From the NCBI RefSeq assembly GCF_019278465.1, contig NZ_CP058983.1, forward strand, positions 1,735,501 through 1,799,500: a DNA stretch of 64,000 nucleotides, written 5' to 3'. The stretch comes from Tenacibaculum sp. AHE14PA (GTDB lineage: Bacteria > Bacteroidota > Bacteroidia > Flavobacteriales > Flavobacteriaceae). Position numbers and translations under genes: made by a program. The notes beneath the pieces are model-generated. The model saw nothing but the letters and a program-made list of their open reading frames with translations. It was not told the DNA's origin and did not search any database. Of the stretch, positions 1 through 7,276 are shown piece by piece. Positions within the stretch are counted from its first letter, which is position 1. Each line of letters begins with the position of its first letter.

Positions 1-262
1 CCACATTAATAACCACTTCTTTGGTTTCTTCAGCATTATCTAACGTATGTTTTGTTTTATTACCTCTTACACTTCGTGCTGGAGAAAAAATTAACATTGG
101 TGGATTGGCTCCGAAAACATTAAAAAAACTAAACGGTGATAAATTCGGATTTCCTTCTTCATCAATAGTACTTGCAAAAGCAATAGGTCTTGGTGCTATA
201 GCGCCTAATAAATAACTATGTAATTTACCTACAGGTAATTCTTTAGGATCGAGTGATAACAT
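1..262 (-). CDS. Flavin reductase family protein (N-terminal part only)
   Basis: The leftward frame opens with ATG at 262 and runs off the left edge of the window, giving about 87 N-terminal residues. The segment LGAIAPRPIAFAST, followed by NLSPFSFFNVFGANPPM and a downstream FSPAR, is typical of the FMN-binding split-barrel flavin reductase family, in which the Pro-Arg-Pro-Ile and Ser-Pro-Phe-Ser motifs contribute to flavin binding. Members use NAD(P)H to reduce flavin or serve as flavoproteins of unknown substrate, so no specific reaction is assigned. It is divergent from the histidine kinase at 339, with about 75 bases between the two starts. The C-terminus is outside the window. Confidence 0.8.
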   Translation of the reverse strand, partial: MLSLDPKELPVGKLHSYLLGAIAPRPIAFASTIDEEGNPNLSPFSFFNVFGANPPMLIFSPARSVRGNKTKHTLDNAEETKEVVINV

Positions 263-338
263 ATATATTCTTTTTAGATGTAAATATACTACCGTTTTAC
301 AAATTAAGTTATTGTATAGAATAGTTTATATTTGACTA

Positions 339-1487
339 ATGACATTTTTTAAGAATACTTATTGGATAAAACGCCTTACTGTTTTAGTATCTATATTAAT
401 CGTTTCGTTTATTTTATGGAATACCTATGTTTTTTTTCAGAAATTTAAGGAAGAAGAACGTGGTAAAATAGAAATATTTGCAGTCGCCTTTAAAGAGCTA
501 GCTTCTAATCCTGATTTAAACGAAAACACAAACTTAATTAATAAGGTTTATGAAACTATAGAAAACATTCCTACGATTCTTGTAAATAAAGACGGAACAA
601 TTGATTTATATAGAAATTTAGACATTGTTAAGTCTAAAAATCTTAAATATCTTCAGGAACAGTTAGCGCTCATGAAAGATCAGAACGAGCCTATTGTTAT
701 TGAGTATTTCGGAATTACACAATATCTCTATTATCGAAATTCCGATTTATTATACAAGCTTAAATACTATCCGCTAGCATTACTTTTAATACTAGGTCTT
801 TTTTTAACCATTGTTTATATGGTGTATAAATCGAGTAAAGTTGCCGAACAAAATAAACTTTGGACCGGTATGGCTAAGGAAACTGCTCATCAAATTGGCA
901 CACCGTTATCTTCTTTATTAGGTTGGATTGCTATTTTAAGATCTGAAGATGTAAACGAAGAATATATTGTTGAAATTGAAAAAGATGTTGATCGTTTAAG
1001 TACCATTGCCAATCGATTTTCTAAAATTGGCTCTCTTCCTAAATTAAAGAAATATAATATTGTATCAGAAACACAAGCAGCATTTAATTATTTAAAATCT
1101 AGAAGCTCTAAACAAATTAATTTTTCTTTTTCTTCGGATAAAGAAACACTTTCAACCTTCTTAAATATCGAGTTATATGGTTGGGTAATTGAAAATTTAA
1201 TTAAAAATGCTATTGATGCAATGCGAGGAAAGGGAAATATTTCTCTTGAAATTAAAGAAACTAGTAAGTTTATAAAAATTATAGTAACCGATTCTGGTAA
1301 AGGAATTGCAAAATCGCAGTTCAAACAAATATTTAAACCTGGTTTTACCACAAAAAAACGTGGCTGGGGATTAGGCTTGTCGTTATCTAAACGTATTATT
1401 GAAGATTACCATAACGGGAAAATACATGTTTTAAAATCTGAAATAAATAAAGGAACTGCTTTCGAAATTCAGCTAAACAAGGTTTAG
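339..1487 (+). CDS. Membrane-bound sensor histidine kinase (orphan)
   Basis: This 382-residue kinase has a transmembrane helix at about residues 11-32, an extracytoplasmic loop of about 110 residues and a second helix at about 143-163. The H-box is AKETAHQIGTPLSSLLGW, with His in the context HQIGTP, followed by an N-box (NLIKNAIDAM), a G1 box (DSGKGI), an F-box (FKPGFTTK) and a G2 box (GWGLGLSLS). The catalytic core therefore looks intact. No HAMP, PAS or receiver domain is visible, and no response regulator gene lies beside it, so its partner must be encoded elsewhere. The short periplasmic loop is the only candidate sensor region. The signal sensed is unknown. Confidence 0.9.
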   Translation: MTFFKNTYWIKRLTVLVSILIVSFILWNTYVFFQKFKEEERGKIEIFAVAFKELASNPDLNENTNLINKVYETIENIPTILVNKDGTIDLYRNLDIVKSKNLKYLQEQLALMKDQNEPIVIEYFGITQYLYYRNSDLLYKLKYYPLALLLILGLFLTIVYMVYKSSKVAEQNKLWTGMAKETAHQIGTPLSSLLGWIAILRSEDVNEEYIVEIEKDVDRLSTIANRFSKIGSLPKLKKYNIVSETQAAFNYLKSRSSKQINFSFSSDKETLSTFLNIELYGWVIENLIKNAIDAMRGKGNISLEIKETSKFIKIIVTDSGKGIAKSQFKQIFKPGFTTKKRGWGLGLSLSKRIIEDYHNGKIHVLKSEINKGTAFEIQLNKV

Positions 1488-1492
1488 CCTTC

Positions 1493-1521
1493 TATGTCAT
1501 TGCGAGTCACGAAGCAATCTA
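1493..1521. repeat. Half-copy of a dispersed palindromic repeat
   Basis: The stretch TGTCATTGCGAGTCACGAAG followed by CAATCT lies just after the histidine kinase stop. It matches one arm of the longer palindrome found inside hemW at 57045-57120 (TCGTCATTACGAGG...AGTAATCT). It appears to be a single arm, perhaps a decayed copy. Confidence 0.6.
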
Positions 1522-1573
1522 TTTAACTAATAAACTACTTCAATACTCAAAAAAACATTGATATAAATAAAGT

Positions 1574-1771
1574 TTAATCTTCTTTCTCTAATCTTTTTTT
1601 CATTGACAACCCAAAAAAGAAGCTCCCTAAAAGCATCCAAAAAACAAAACCCACTAACACACTTTTTAATGTTATTTCTTCGCCATCAAAATAAGGCCAA
1701 ATAAATGTCATTGTTATAAACATAGACACTCCCCAGCCTAATCCCACTTTGTGCCATTTTTGAAATTTCAT
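1574..1771 (-). CDS. Small two-helix membrane protein, function unknown
   Basis: A 65-residue protein with two probable transmembrane segments (about residues 9-27 and 37-56), a short polar connection containing FDGEE, and a charged C-terminal tail (KKRLEKED). It sits one base downstream of the HIT-family gene on the same strand, so the two are probably cotranscribed. I do not recognise a named family. The size and tight coupling argue for a real gene rather than a chance frame, but nothing in the sequence indicates a role. Confidence 0.7.
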   Translation of the reverse strand: MKFQKWHKVGLGWGVSMFITMTFIWPYFDGEEITLKSVLVGFVFWMLLGSFFFGLSMKKRLEKED

Positions 1772-1772
1772 A

Positions 1773-2165
1773 TTAACTGAAATTATTAGAAATGTTTTTT
1801 GCTATGGTAACAAACTCGTCATTTGTTAATTTTTCTTTCTCTATAAATTGAATATCAGCCATTGTGTTTAAAGGAATTAAATGCACATGTACATGCGGCA
1901 CTTCAAGACCAATTACACTCATTCCAACACGTTTGCAAGGAATCGTTTTTTCTATCGCTTTTGCTACTCGGTAAGAAAAAGACATCAATCCGTTATATTC
2001 TTCTTCTGACAAATCAAAAAGTTTATTTTCTTCTCTTTTAGGAACTACCAAAGTGTGTCCTTTTGCATTCGGATTCACATCTAAAAAAGCGATAAAATTT
2101 TCGTCTTCTGCGATTTTATATGAAGGGATTTCTCCTAAAATTATTTTGGTAAAAATACTTGCCAT
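1773..2165 (-). CDS. HIT family nucleotide-binding hydrolase
   Basis: The 130-residue protein carries the histidine triad as HVHVHLIPL near residue 100, where the central His forms the nucleotidyl intermediate. The N-terminal part SIFTKIILGEIPSYKIAEDE and the segment GHTLVVPKRE are typical of the Hint/PKCI branch, which hydrolyses purine nucleoside phosphoramidates and related nucleotides. The frame is open upstream to 2225, but the start chosen is ATG at 2165 because family homology begins there; the extra upstream codons overlap a dispersed repeat. It follows greA after the terminator at 2252-2280, so it probably has its own promoter, and it leads into the 65-residue membrane protein. Confidence 0.9.
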   Translation of the reverse strand: MASIFTKIILGEIPSYKIAEDENFIAFLDVNPNAKGHTLVVPKREENKLFDLSEEEYNGLMSFSYRVAKAIEKTIPCKRVGMSVIGLEVPHVHVHLIPLNTMADIQFIEKEKLTNDEFVTIAKNISNNFS

Positions 2166-2212
2166 AACTTTTGTTTTAATGTTTTCTAGAACACAACCGA
2201 TGATTAAATTAA

Positions 2213-2232
2213 ATCTCGACTGCACTCAACCT
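2213..2232. repeat. Degenerate copy of the TCGACTGCGCTCGA repeat family
   Basis: ATCTCGACTGCACTCAACCT lies between the HIT gene and the greA terminator. It matches the core of the repeats at 5098-5156, 7241-7265, 56169-56193 and 57847-57871 with a few substitutions. Confidence 0.5.
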
Positions 2233-2251
2233 AACAATATAAAGTAAAAAT

Positions 2252-2280
2252 AAAAAAAGCGTTGCAAACGCAACGCTTTT
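2252..2280 (-). terminator. Intrinsic terminator of greA
   Basis: The arms AGCGTTGC and GCAACGCT flank an AAAC loop. On the minus strand the stem is followed by seven U residues. It lies 24 bases beyond the greA stop. Confidence 0.85.
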
Positions 2281-2303
2281 ATCAATAAATATTTTTAAAG
2301 AGA

Positions 2304-2777
2304 TTATCTAGATATCTCTATGATTTCAAATTTCATAATTCCGTTAGGCACTTTAATCTCTGCGATATCACCTACTTTATTCCCTAATAATCCTTTTCCT
2401 ATAGGTGAATTTACTGATAATTTTCCGTTTCTAATATCTGTCTCAGAATCTGCAACCAAAGTATAGGTAAACTCCATACCATTAGTCGTATTTTTTAATT
2501 TCACGATAGAGTGAATCAATATTTTAGATGTATCTAATTGACTTTCATCAATAATACGGGCATTCGCAACTACATTTTTAAGTTGCGCAATTTTAGTTTC
2601 TAATAACGATTGCTCTTCTTTTGCTGCATGGTACTCTGCATTCTCACTTAAATCTCCTTTATCTATAGCGTCACCAATTTCCTGAGAAACTCTTGGTCTT
2701 TCAGTATGCTCTAAATGTGATAATTCGTCTTTTAATTTTTTTAATCCTTCTGCAGTATAATATGATACTTCACTCAT
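2304..2777 (-). CDS. greA: Transcription elongation factor GreA
   Basis: This 157-residue protein has the usual GreA length. The N-terminal half (to about residue 75) is the antiparallel coiled coil that inserts into the RNA polymerase secondary channel; the acidic tip DKGDLSENAEYHAAKEEQ carries the conserved residues needed to stimulate transcript cleavage. The C-terminal FKBP-like half ends SPIGKGLLGNKVGDIAEIKVPNG, which binds RNA polymerase. GreA rescues backtracked complexes by promoting cleavage of the nascent RNA. The gene is monocistronic to judge from its own terminator downstream, and its 5' leader contains a terminator-like hairpin (2795-2821). Confidence 0.97.
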   Translation of the reverse strand: MSEVSYYTAEGLKKLKDELSHLEHTERPRVSQEIGDAIDKGDLSENAEYHAAKEEQSLLETKIAQLKNVVANARIIDESQLDTSKILIHSIVKLKNTTNGMEFTYTLVADSETDIRNGKLSVNSPIGKGLLGNKVGDIAEIKVPNGIMKFEIIEISR

Positions 2778-2794
2778 AATTTCTAAACTTTAAA

Positions 2795-2821
2795 AATCTC
2801 ATTCCGATTAGGAATGAGATT
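2795..2821 (-). promoter_or_regulatory. Terminator-like hairpin in the greA leader
   Basis: A perfect 11-bp inverted repeat (AATCTCATTCC, five-base loop, GGAATGAGATT) lies 17 bases upstream of the greA ATG. On the minus strand the stem is followed directly by a short U run, so it could act as a leader terminator or pause site. It begins within a few bases of the transcription start expected from the -7 box at 2828-2835. Confidence 0.55.
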
Positions 2822-2827
2822 GCTCTA

Positions 2828-2835
2828 CAAATATA
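2828..2835 (-). promoter_or_regulatory. Candidate -7 box for greA
   Basis: Read on the minus strand this is TATATTTG, a match to the flavobacterial -7 consensus TAnnTTTG. No convincing TTG was seen at the expected spacing upstream, so the promoter call rests on the -7 box and its position. Confidence 0.5.
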
Positions 2836-2886
2836 CAAAATATTTGTAAATTCGTACCGTTACCTATATAACTCTATTTTAAAATA

Positions 2887-3297
2887 ATGAAAAAAATACT
2901 TTACCTATTTATTATAACAATTACATTGGGTTGTAGTGATAATACACCTGTTAATAATTGTTTTAGAGGAATAGATATGAATGCTATTGTCGATTTAACA
3001 TTACCCGAGTTTCAAGGATTATTAGTTCCTAGTGGTAGTTCTCAAAACACAATTCAGGGTCGTAATGTTTTCCTTTTCAGAACAGGTATTAATGGTTATA
3101 AAGCTTTCGATCAGCAGTGTCCTGAAACTACTTGTAACTCTTTAATGACTTTTAACGGCGTGCAAATTACATGCCCTTGCGACGATAAACAATATAACTA
3201 TTTAGCAGATGGCGCACCAATTGATAATGAAGGCTGTTCTGCCCTAATGTATCTTGTTACTAAAGTTAGCGCTTCGCAATTAAGAATATCTCGTTAA
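2887..3297 (+). CDS. Rieske-like lipoprotein without the ligand histidines
   Basis: The 136-residue protein starts with a lipoprotein signal ending LGCS (Cys16 the likely lipidation site). The rest has the spacing of a small Rieske-type domain: YKAFDQQCPETTCNS, then ITCPCDDKQYNYLADGAP and a C-terminal strand region. In a true Rieske centre the motifs are CxH and CxxH. Here the matching positions read Cys-Pro-Glu and Cys-Pro-Cys-Asp, so both His ligands are absent and a [2Fe-2S] Rieske cluster is unlikely. It may be a structural relative that binds something else or relies on its several cysteines. It probably faces the periplasm or sits on the outer membrane. Confidence 0.65.
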   Translation: MKKILYLFIITITLGCSDNTPVNNCFRGIDMNAIVDLTLPEFQGLLVPSGSSQNTIQGRNVFLFRTGINGYKAFDQQCPETTCNSLMTFNGVQITCPCDDKQYNYLADGAPIDNEGCSALMYLVTKVSASQLRISR

Positions 3298-3324
3298 TTG
3301 TATTTATACTATACTTTAGATTCT

Positions 3325-3332
3325 TATTTTTG
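3325..3332 (+). promoter_or_regulatory. Candidate -7 box for purK
   Basis: TATTTTTG matches TAnnTTTG and lies about 30 bases upstream of the TTG start of purK. The TTG at 3297-3299 is farther upstream than the usual 17-19 bases, so only the -7 box is supported. Confidence 0.4.
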
Positions 3333-3362
3333 CGATAACAACAACACACTAAAATATTTATC

Positions 3363-4520
3363 TTGAAAAATTATTTTTCTTCAGACTTTAAATTGGGCGT
3401 TCTTGGTGGCGGACAATTAGGTAGGATGTTACTTACCGAAACTCAAAAATTTGATATTTACACCTTAATTTTAGATAAGAATCCAGAGGCTCCTTGCGCA
3501 CAAATATGCAATGAGTTCCATCAAGGAGATTTATTTGATTTTGATACAGTTTACAACTTCGGTAAAAAGGTAGATTTACTAACCATCGAAATAGAAAATG
3601 TAAATATTGATGCACTCGAAAAACTACAGGCCGAAGGCTTAACTATTTACCCGAAACCTGCTAATTTGAGGATAATTCAAAACAAAGCACGTCAAAAATT
3701 ATTTTACAAAGATCATCAAATTCCTACTGCCGATTTTTCTCATTATGCTTTTCTAGAAGAGTTAAAACACTCATATGAAAACAATATTATTGAGTTTCCT
3801 TTTGTATGGAAATCTGCACAATTTGGTTATGATGGTACCGGTGTAAAAGTAGTTCGTACTTATGAAGATTTACAATCATTACCAGAAGGAGAATGTATTG
3901 CTGAAAAACTAATTCCTTTTAAAAATGAATTGGCCGTTATTGTAGCCAGAAATTCTAATGGATCTGTAAGAACATACCCTGTTGTTGAAATGGAATTTCA
4001 TCCAGAAGCAAATCAGGTTGAATATGTAATTTGCCCTGCAAGAATAGATTCTAAAGTAGCGGAAAAAGCAAGAGAAATAGCGTTAAAAGTAGCTAGTGAT
4101 TTCGACTTCGTCGGATTGTTAGCTGTTGAAATGTTTCAAACTAATGATGATCAAATCATTGTTAACGAAGTAGCTCCAAGAACACATAACTCTGGACACT
4201 ATTCAATTGAAGCTAGTTATACAAACCAGTTCGAACAACATGTACGCAGTATTTTAAACCTTCCTTTAGGTAATACAGAAAGTAAAGTTGCCGGGATTAT
4301 GGTAAACCTAGTAGGCGAAGAAGGTTATACAGGCGATGTCGTTTACGAAAACATGACAGAAATCTTAAAAATAGACGGAGTTACACCACACATTTACGGA
4401 AAGAAAACAACCAAACCTTTTCGAAAAATGGGGCACGTAACTATTGTTAATAAAGACATTAATGAGGCGCGAAAAATAGCGCAACAAGTAAAAGAAACAA
4501 TTAGAGTAATTAGTAAATAA
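3363..4520 (+). CDS. purK: 5-(carboxyamino)imidazole ribonucleotide synthase PurK
   Basis: This ATP-grasp enzyme (385 residues, normal length) carboxylates AIR with bicarbonate and ATP to give N5-CAIR in purine synthesis. The N-terminal nucleotide-fold motif is GVLGGGQLGRMLL, the central ATP-grasp region includes FVWKSAQFGYDGTGV, and the metal/substrate region is VNEVAPRTHNSGHYSIE. The best start is a TTG codon at 3363, directly before KNYFSSDFKLGVLGGG; there is no in-frame ATG nearby, and moving inward would remove the first strand. purE follows 91 bases downstream, and the two enzymes act consecutively, so they are probably one transcription unit despite the repeat-like DNA between them. 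Confidence 0.95.
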   Translation: MKNYFSSDFKLGVLGGGQLGRMLLTETQKFDIYTLILDKNPEAPCAQICNEFHQGDLFDFDTVYNFGKKVDLLTIEIENVNIDALEKLQAEGLTIYPKPANLRIIQNKARQKLFYKDHQIPTADFSHYAFLEELKHSYENNIIEFPFVWKSAQFGYDGTGVKVVRTYEDLQSLPEGECIAEKLIPFKNELAVIVARNSNGSVRTYPVVEMEFHPEANQVEYVICPARIDSKVAEKAREIALKVASDFDFVGLLAVEMFQTNDDQIIVNEVAPRTHNSGHYSIEASYTNQFEQHVRSILNLPLGNTESKVAGIMVNLVGEEGYTGDVVYENMTEILKIDGVTPHIYGKKTTKPFRKMGHVTIVNKDINEARKIAQQVKETIRVISK

Positions 4521-4524
4521 TTAC

Positions 4525-4597
4525 TCGTCAAGCTGAATTCATTTCAGCTTCTCACCCAAATTAATGAGATTCAGAAACAAATTTTAGAGTCTCATTT
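4525..4597. repeat. Palindromic repeat relic between purK and purE
   Basis: The left part GTCAAGCTGAATTCATTTCA with GCTTCTCA and the right part TGAGATTCAGAAACAAATTT with TAGAGTCTCA each have internal dyad symmetry, and they are roughly inverted with respect to each other. This looks like a short dispersed intergenic palindrome rather than a coding or promoter element. No second copy was recognised in this window. Confidence 0.4.
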
Positions 4598-4611
4598 TAA
4601 AAACATAAATT

Positions 4612-5091
4612 ATGGTAGGAATTATAATGGGAAGCGATTCAGATCTTCCAATCATGCAAGAAGCAATTGATATTTTAGAAGGTTTCGATATTCAAATAGA
4701 AGTAGATATTGTTTCTGCTCATAGAACACCAGAAAAATTAGTCGACTATTCTAAAAACGCACATACTCGTGGTGTAAAAGTAATTATTGCCGGCGCAGGT
4801 GGTGCTGCTCATTTACCAGGAATGGTAGCAAGCATGAGCCCTTTACCAATAATCGGAGTTCCTGTAAAAAGCAGAAATTCTATTGATGGCTGGGATTCTG
4901 TTTTATCAATATTACAAATGCCAGGCGGTGTTCCAGTAGCAACTGTTGCTTTAGATGGTGCAAAAAATGCAGGTATTTTAGCTGCTCAAATTATTGGTGC
5001 TTCTGATAAGTGTGTATTAGATAAAATCATTGCATACAAGGAAGGTTTAAAATTAAAAGTTGAACAAGCTTCAGAAAGAGTAAGAAAATAA
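4612..5091 (+). CDS. purE: N5-carboxyaminoimidazole ribonucleotide mutase PurE
   Basis: A class I PurE of 159 residues, normal for the family. It converts the N5-CAIR made by PurK into CAIR. Diagnostic motifs are the N-terminal GSDSDLPIM, the SAHRTPE loop that holds the catalytic His and substrate phosphate, and AGGAAHLPGM. The stretch PVKSRNSIDGWDSVLSILQMPGGVPVATV completes the active site across the subunit interface of the octamer. It is directly downstream of purK on the same strand. Confidence 0.97.
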   Translation: MVGIIMGSDSDLPIMQEAIDILEGFDIQIEVDIVSAHRTPEKLVDYSKNAHTRGVKVIIAGAGGAAHLPGMVASMSPLPIIGVPVKSRNSIDGWDSVLSILQMPGGVPVATVALDGAKNAGILAAQIIGASDKCVLDKIIAYKEGLKLKVEQASERVRK

Positions 5092-5097
5092 TCATTT

Positions 5098-5156
5098 GTC
5101 TCCTCGAGCGCAGTCGAGAGGTTCTATTTAGATTTCGACTGCGCTCGACCTGACAC
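5098..5156. repeat. Full inverted copy of the TCGACTGCGCTCGA repeat
   Basis: Two copies in inverted orientation flank a short AT spacer: TGTCTCCTCGAGCGCAGTCG on the left and TTCGACTGCGCTCGACCTGA with CA on the right. The ends TGTC and GACA form terminal inverted repeats. This is the most complete copy of the family in the window, and it fills most of the gap between purE and the M3 peptidase. Confidence 0.75.
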
Positions 5157-5168
5157 AAACATTAAAAA

Positions 5169-7190
5169 ATGAATCCACTTTTACAAGACTTTAATACACC
5201 TCCTTTTTCTAAAATTGCAAATACAGATTATAAACCTGCCATTGAAGAAGGAATAAAAATAGCCAAAGCAGAAATTGATGCAATTGTAAATAATACTGAA
5301 GCTCCTACTTTTGATAATACCACAGTAGCTTTAGATTTTACAGGCGAAAAACTAAATAAAATCACCTCAATTTTCTTTAATTTAAACTCAGCAGAAACTA
5401 ATGATGAAATTCAGAAAATAGCACAAGAAATTTCTCCTTGGCTGAGTGAATTCAGAAATGACATCACATTAAATGAAGCATTATTTAAGAGAGTAAAAAC
5501 TGTTTTTGAGAATATACCTTCTTTAGAATTATCTCCTGAACAACATATGTTACTAGATAAACAGTACAAAAGTTTTGCTAGAAACGGAGCCAATTTAAAT
5601 GAGACTGACAAGACTGAATTACGTAGTATTGATGCTGAACTATCAAAACTCTCATTAAAATTCGGAGAAAATGTATTGGCAGAAACCAATGCTTTTGAAA
5701 TGCATTTAACTGATGAAAATGATTTATCGGGTTTACCAGAAAGTGTAAAAGAAGCGGCTAAGGAAATAGCAATATCAAAAGAGAAAGATGGATGGATTTT
5801 CACTTTAGATTACCCAAGTTATATTCCGTTTATGACCTATGCAGACAATAGAGAACTGCGTAAAAAATTAGCAATTGCTGCTGGTAAAAAAGGATTTCAA
5901 CAGAACGAATTCAATAACGAAGAAACGGTTTTAAACATTGTAAACCTTCGTCATAAAAGAGCCAATTTATTAGGTTATAAAACACACGCTCATTTTGTTT
6001 TAGAAGAACGAATGGCTGAAACACCTGAGAAAGTTTTGTCTTTTTCTAACGATTTATTAGCAAAAGCAAAACCTGCCGCAAAACGTGAATTTGATAATTT
6101 AGCTACTTACGCTAAAAAATTGGATGGTATAACGCAACTTCAAAAATGGGACGGTGCTTATTACGCAGAAAAATTAAAGAAAGAATTATTTTCTTTAGAT
6201 CAAGAATTGCTAAAACCTTATTTTAAATTAGAAAATGTAATTGACGGTGTTTTTGAAATTGCAAGTAGATTATTCGACTTACAGTTTGAAGAAATCAACT
6301 CGATTGATAAATACCACGAAGACGTAAAAACATACAATGTAACCGATACAAAAGGAAATTTCGTATCACATTTTTATGCAGATTTTCATCCTAGACCAGG
6401 AAAAAGAAATGGTGCATGGATGACTTCTTACAAATCGCAACAAATTAAAAATGGTGTTAATGAGCGCCCGCAAGTATCTATTGTTTGTAACTTTACTAAG
6501 CCTACCGAAACAAAACCGTCATTATTAACCTTTAACGAGGTTACAACGCTATTTCATGAATTTGGTCACGCATTACACGGAATGCTTGCAAACACAACGT
6601 ATAATAGTTTATCTGGAACATCTGTTTCTTGGGATTTTGTAGAACTTCCTAGTCAGGTTTTAGAAAACTGGTGTTACGAAAAAAAAGCTTTAGAGTTGTT
6701 TGCAAAACATTATGAAACTGGAGAAACGATTCCGATGGAATATGTTAAAAAGATAAAAGAATCAGCTAGTTTTCATGAAGGTATGCAAACCTTGCGTCAA
6801 CTGAGTTTTGGACTCTTAGACATGAATTGGCATGGAAGCGAATCGCCTGAAACAATTACTTCTGTAAAAGAATTTGAATCAAAAGCTTTTGCTGACACAA
6901 AACTATATCCTGATGTTGCTGAAAATTGTATGAGTACTGCTTTTTCTCATATTTTTCAAGGAGGATATTCTGCTGGATACTATTCTTATAAATGGGCAGA
7001 AGTTTTAGATGCTGATGCTTTTGAGTATTTCTTAGAAGAAGGAATCTTTAACAAAGAAGTTGCCGATAAATTTAAAAACAATGTACTTTCTAAAGGTGGA
7101 ACCGAAAAACCAATGGAGTTATATAAACGCTTTAGAGGAAAAGAACCAAAACCAGATGCGCTTTTAAAACGTGCTGGACTTTTAGCATAA
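5169..7190 (+). CDS. M3 family zinc oligopeptidase (dipeptidyl carboxypeptidase/oligopeptidase A type)
   Basis: The 673-residue length matches the Dcp/OpdA group of M3A metallopeptidases. The zinc motif is FHEFGHALHGML, with the two His residues and Glu of HExxH in a standard setting; the third ligand Glu is expected in the following WDFVELPSQVLENW. Other family blocks are FYADFHPRPGKRNGAW and FSHIFQGGYSAGYYSYKWAEVLDADAF, the latter carrying the substrate-binding His and Tyr residues. There is no signal peptide, so the enzyme probably acts on short peptides in the cytoplasm, although some family members are periplasmic. Dcp and OpdA cannot be separated by sequence reading alone. Confidence 0.93.
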   Translation: MNPLLQDFNTPPFSKIANTDYKPAIEEGIKIAKAEIDAIVNNTEAPTFDNTTVALDFTGEKLNKITSIFFNLNSAETNDEIQKIAQEISPWLSEFRNDITLNEALFKRVKTVFENIPSLELSPEQHMLLDKQYKSFARNGANLNETDKTELRSIDAELSKLSLKFGENVLAETNAFEMHLTDENDLSGLPESVKEAAKEIAISKEKDGWIFTLDYPSYIPFMTYADNRELRKKLAIAAGKKGFQQNEFNNEETVLNIVNLRHKRANLLGYKTHAHFVLEERMAETPEKVLSFSNDLLAKAKPAAKREFDNLATYAKKLDGITQLQKWDGAYYAEKLKKELFSLDQELLKPYFKLENVIDGVFEIASRLFDLQFEEINSIDKYHEDVKTYNVTDTKGNFVSHFYADFHPRPGKRNGAWMTSYKSQQIKNGVNERPQVSIVCNFTKPTETKPSLLTFNEVTTLFHEFGHALHGMLANTTYNSLSGTSVSWDFVELPSQVLENWCYEKKALELFAKHYETGETIPMEYVKKIKESASFHEGMQTLRQLSFGLLDMNWHGSESPETITSVKEFESKAFADTKLYPDVAENCMSTAFSHIFQGGYSAGYYSYKWAEVLDADAFEYFLEEGIFNKEVADKFKNNVLSKGGTEKPMELYKRFRGKEPKPDALLKRAGLLA

Positions 7191-7240
7191 AATGTAACTT
7201 TGAGCGCTGTTTAACTAATTTTACAACTGTAACATTAAAA

Positions 7241-7265
7241 GTTCTGGACTGCGCTCGAACTGACA
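7241..7265. repeat. Copy of the TCGACTGCGCTCGA repeat family
   Basis: GTTCTGGACTGCGCTCGAAC followed by TGACA lies between the convergent M3 peptidase and glycosyltransferase genes. It aligns over its whole 25 bases with the copies at 56169-56193 and 57847-57871. Confidence 0.7.
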
Positions 7266-7276
7266 CTAATTTATAA

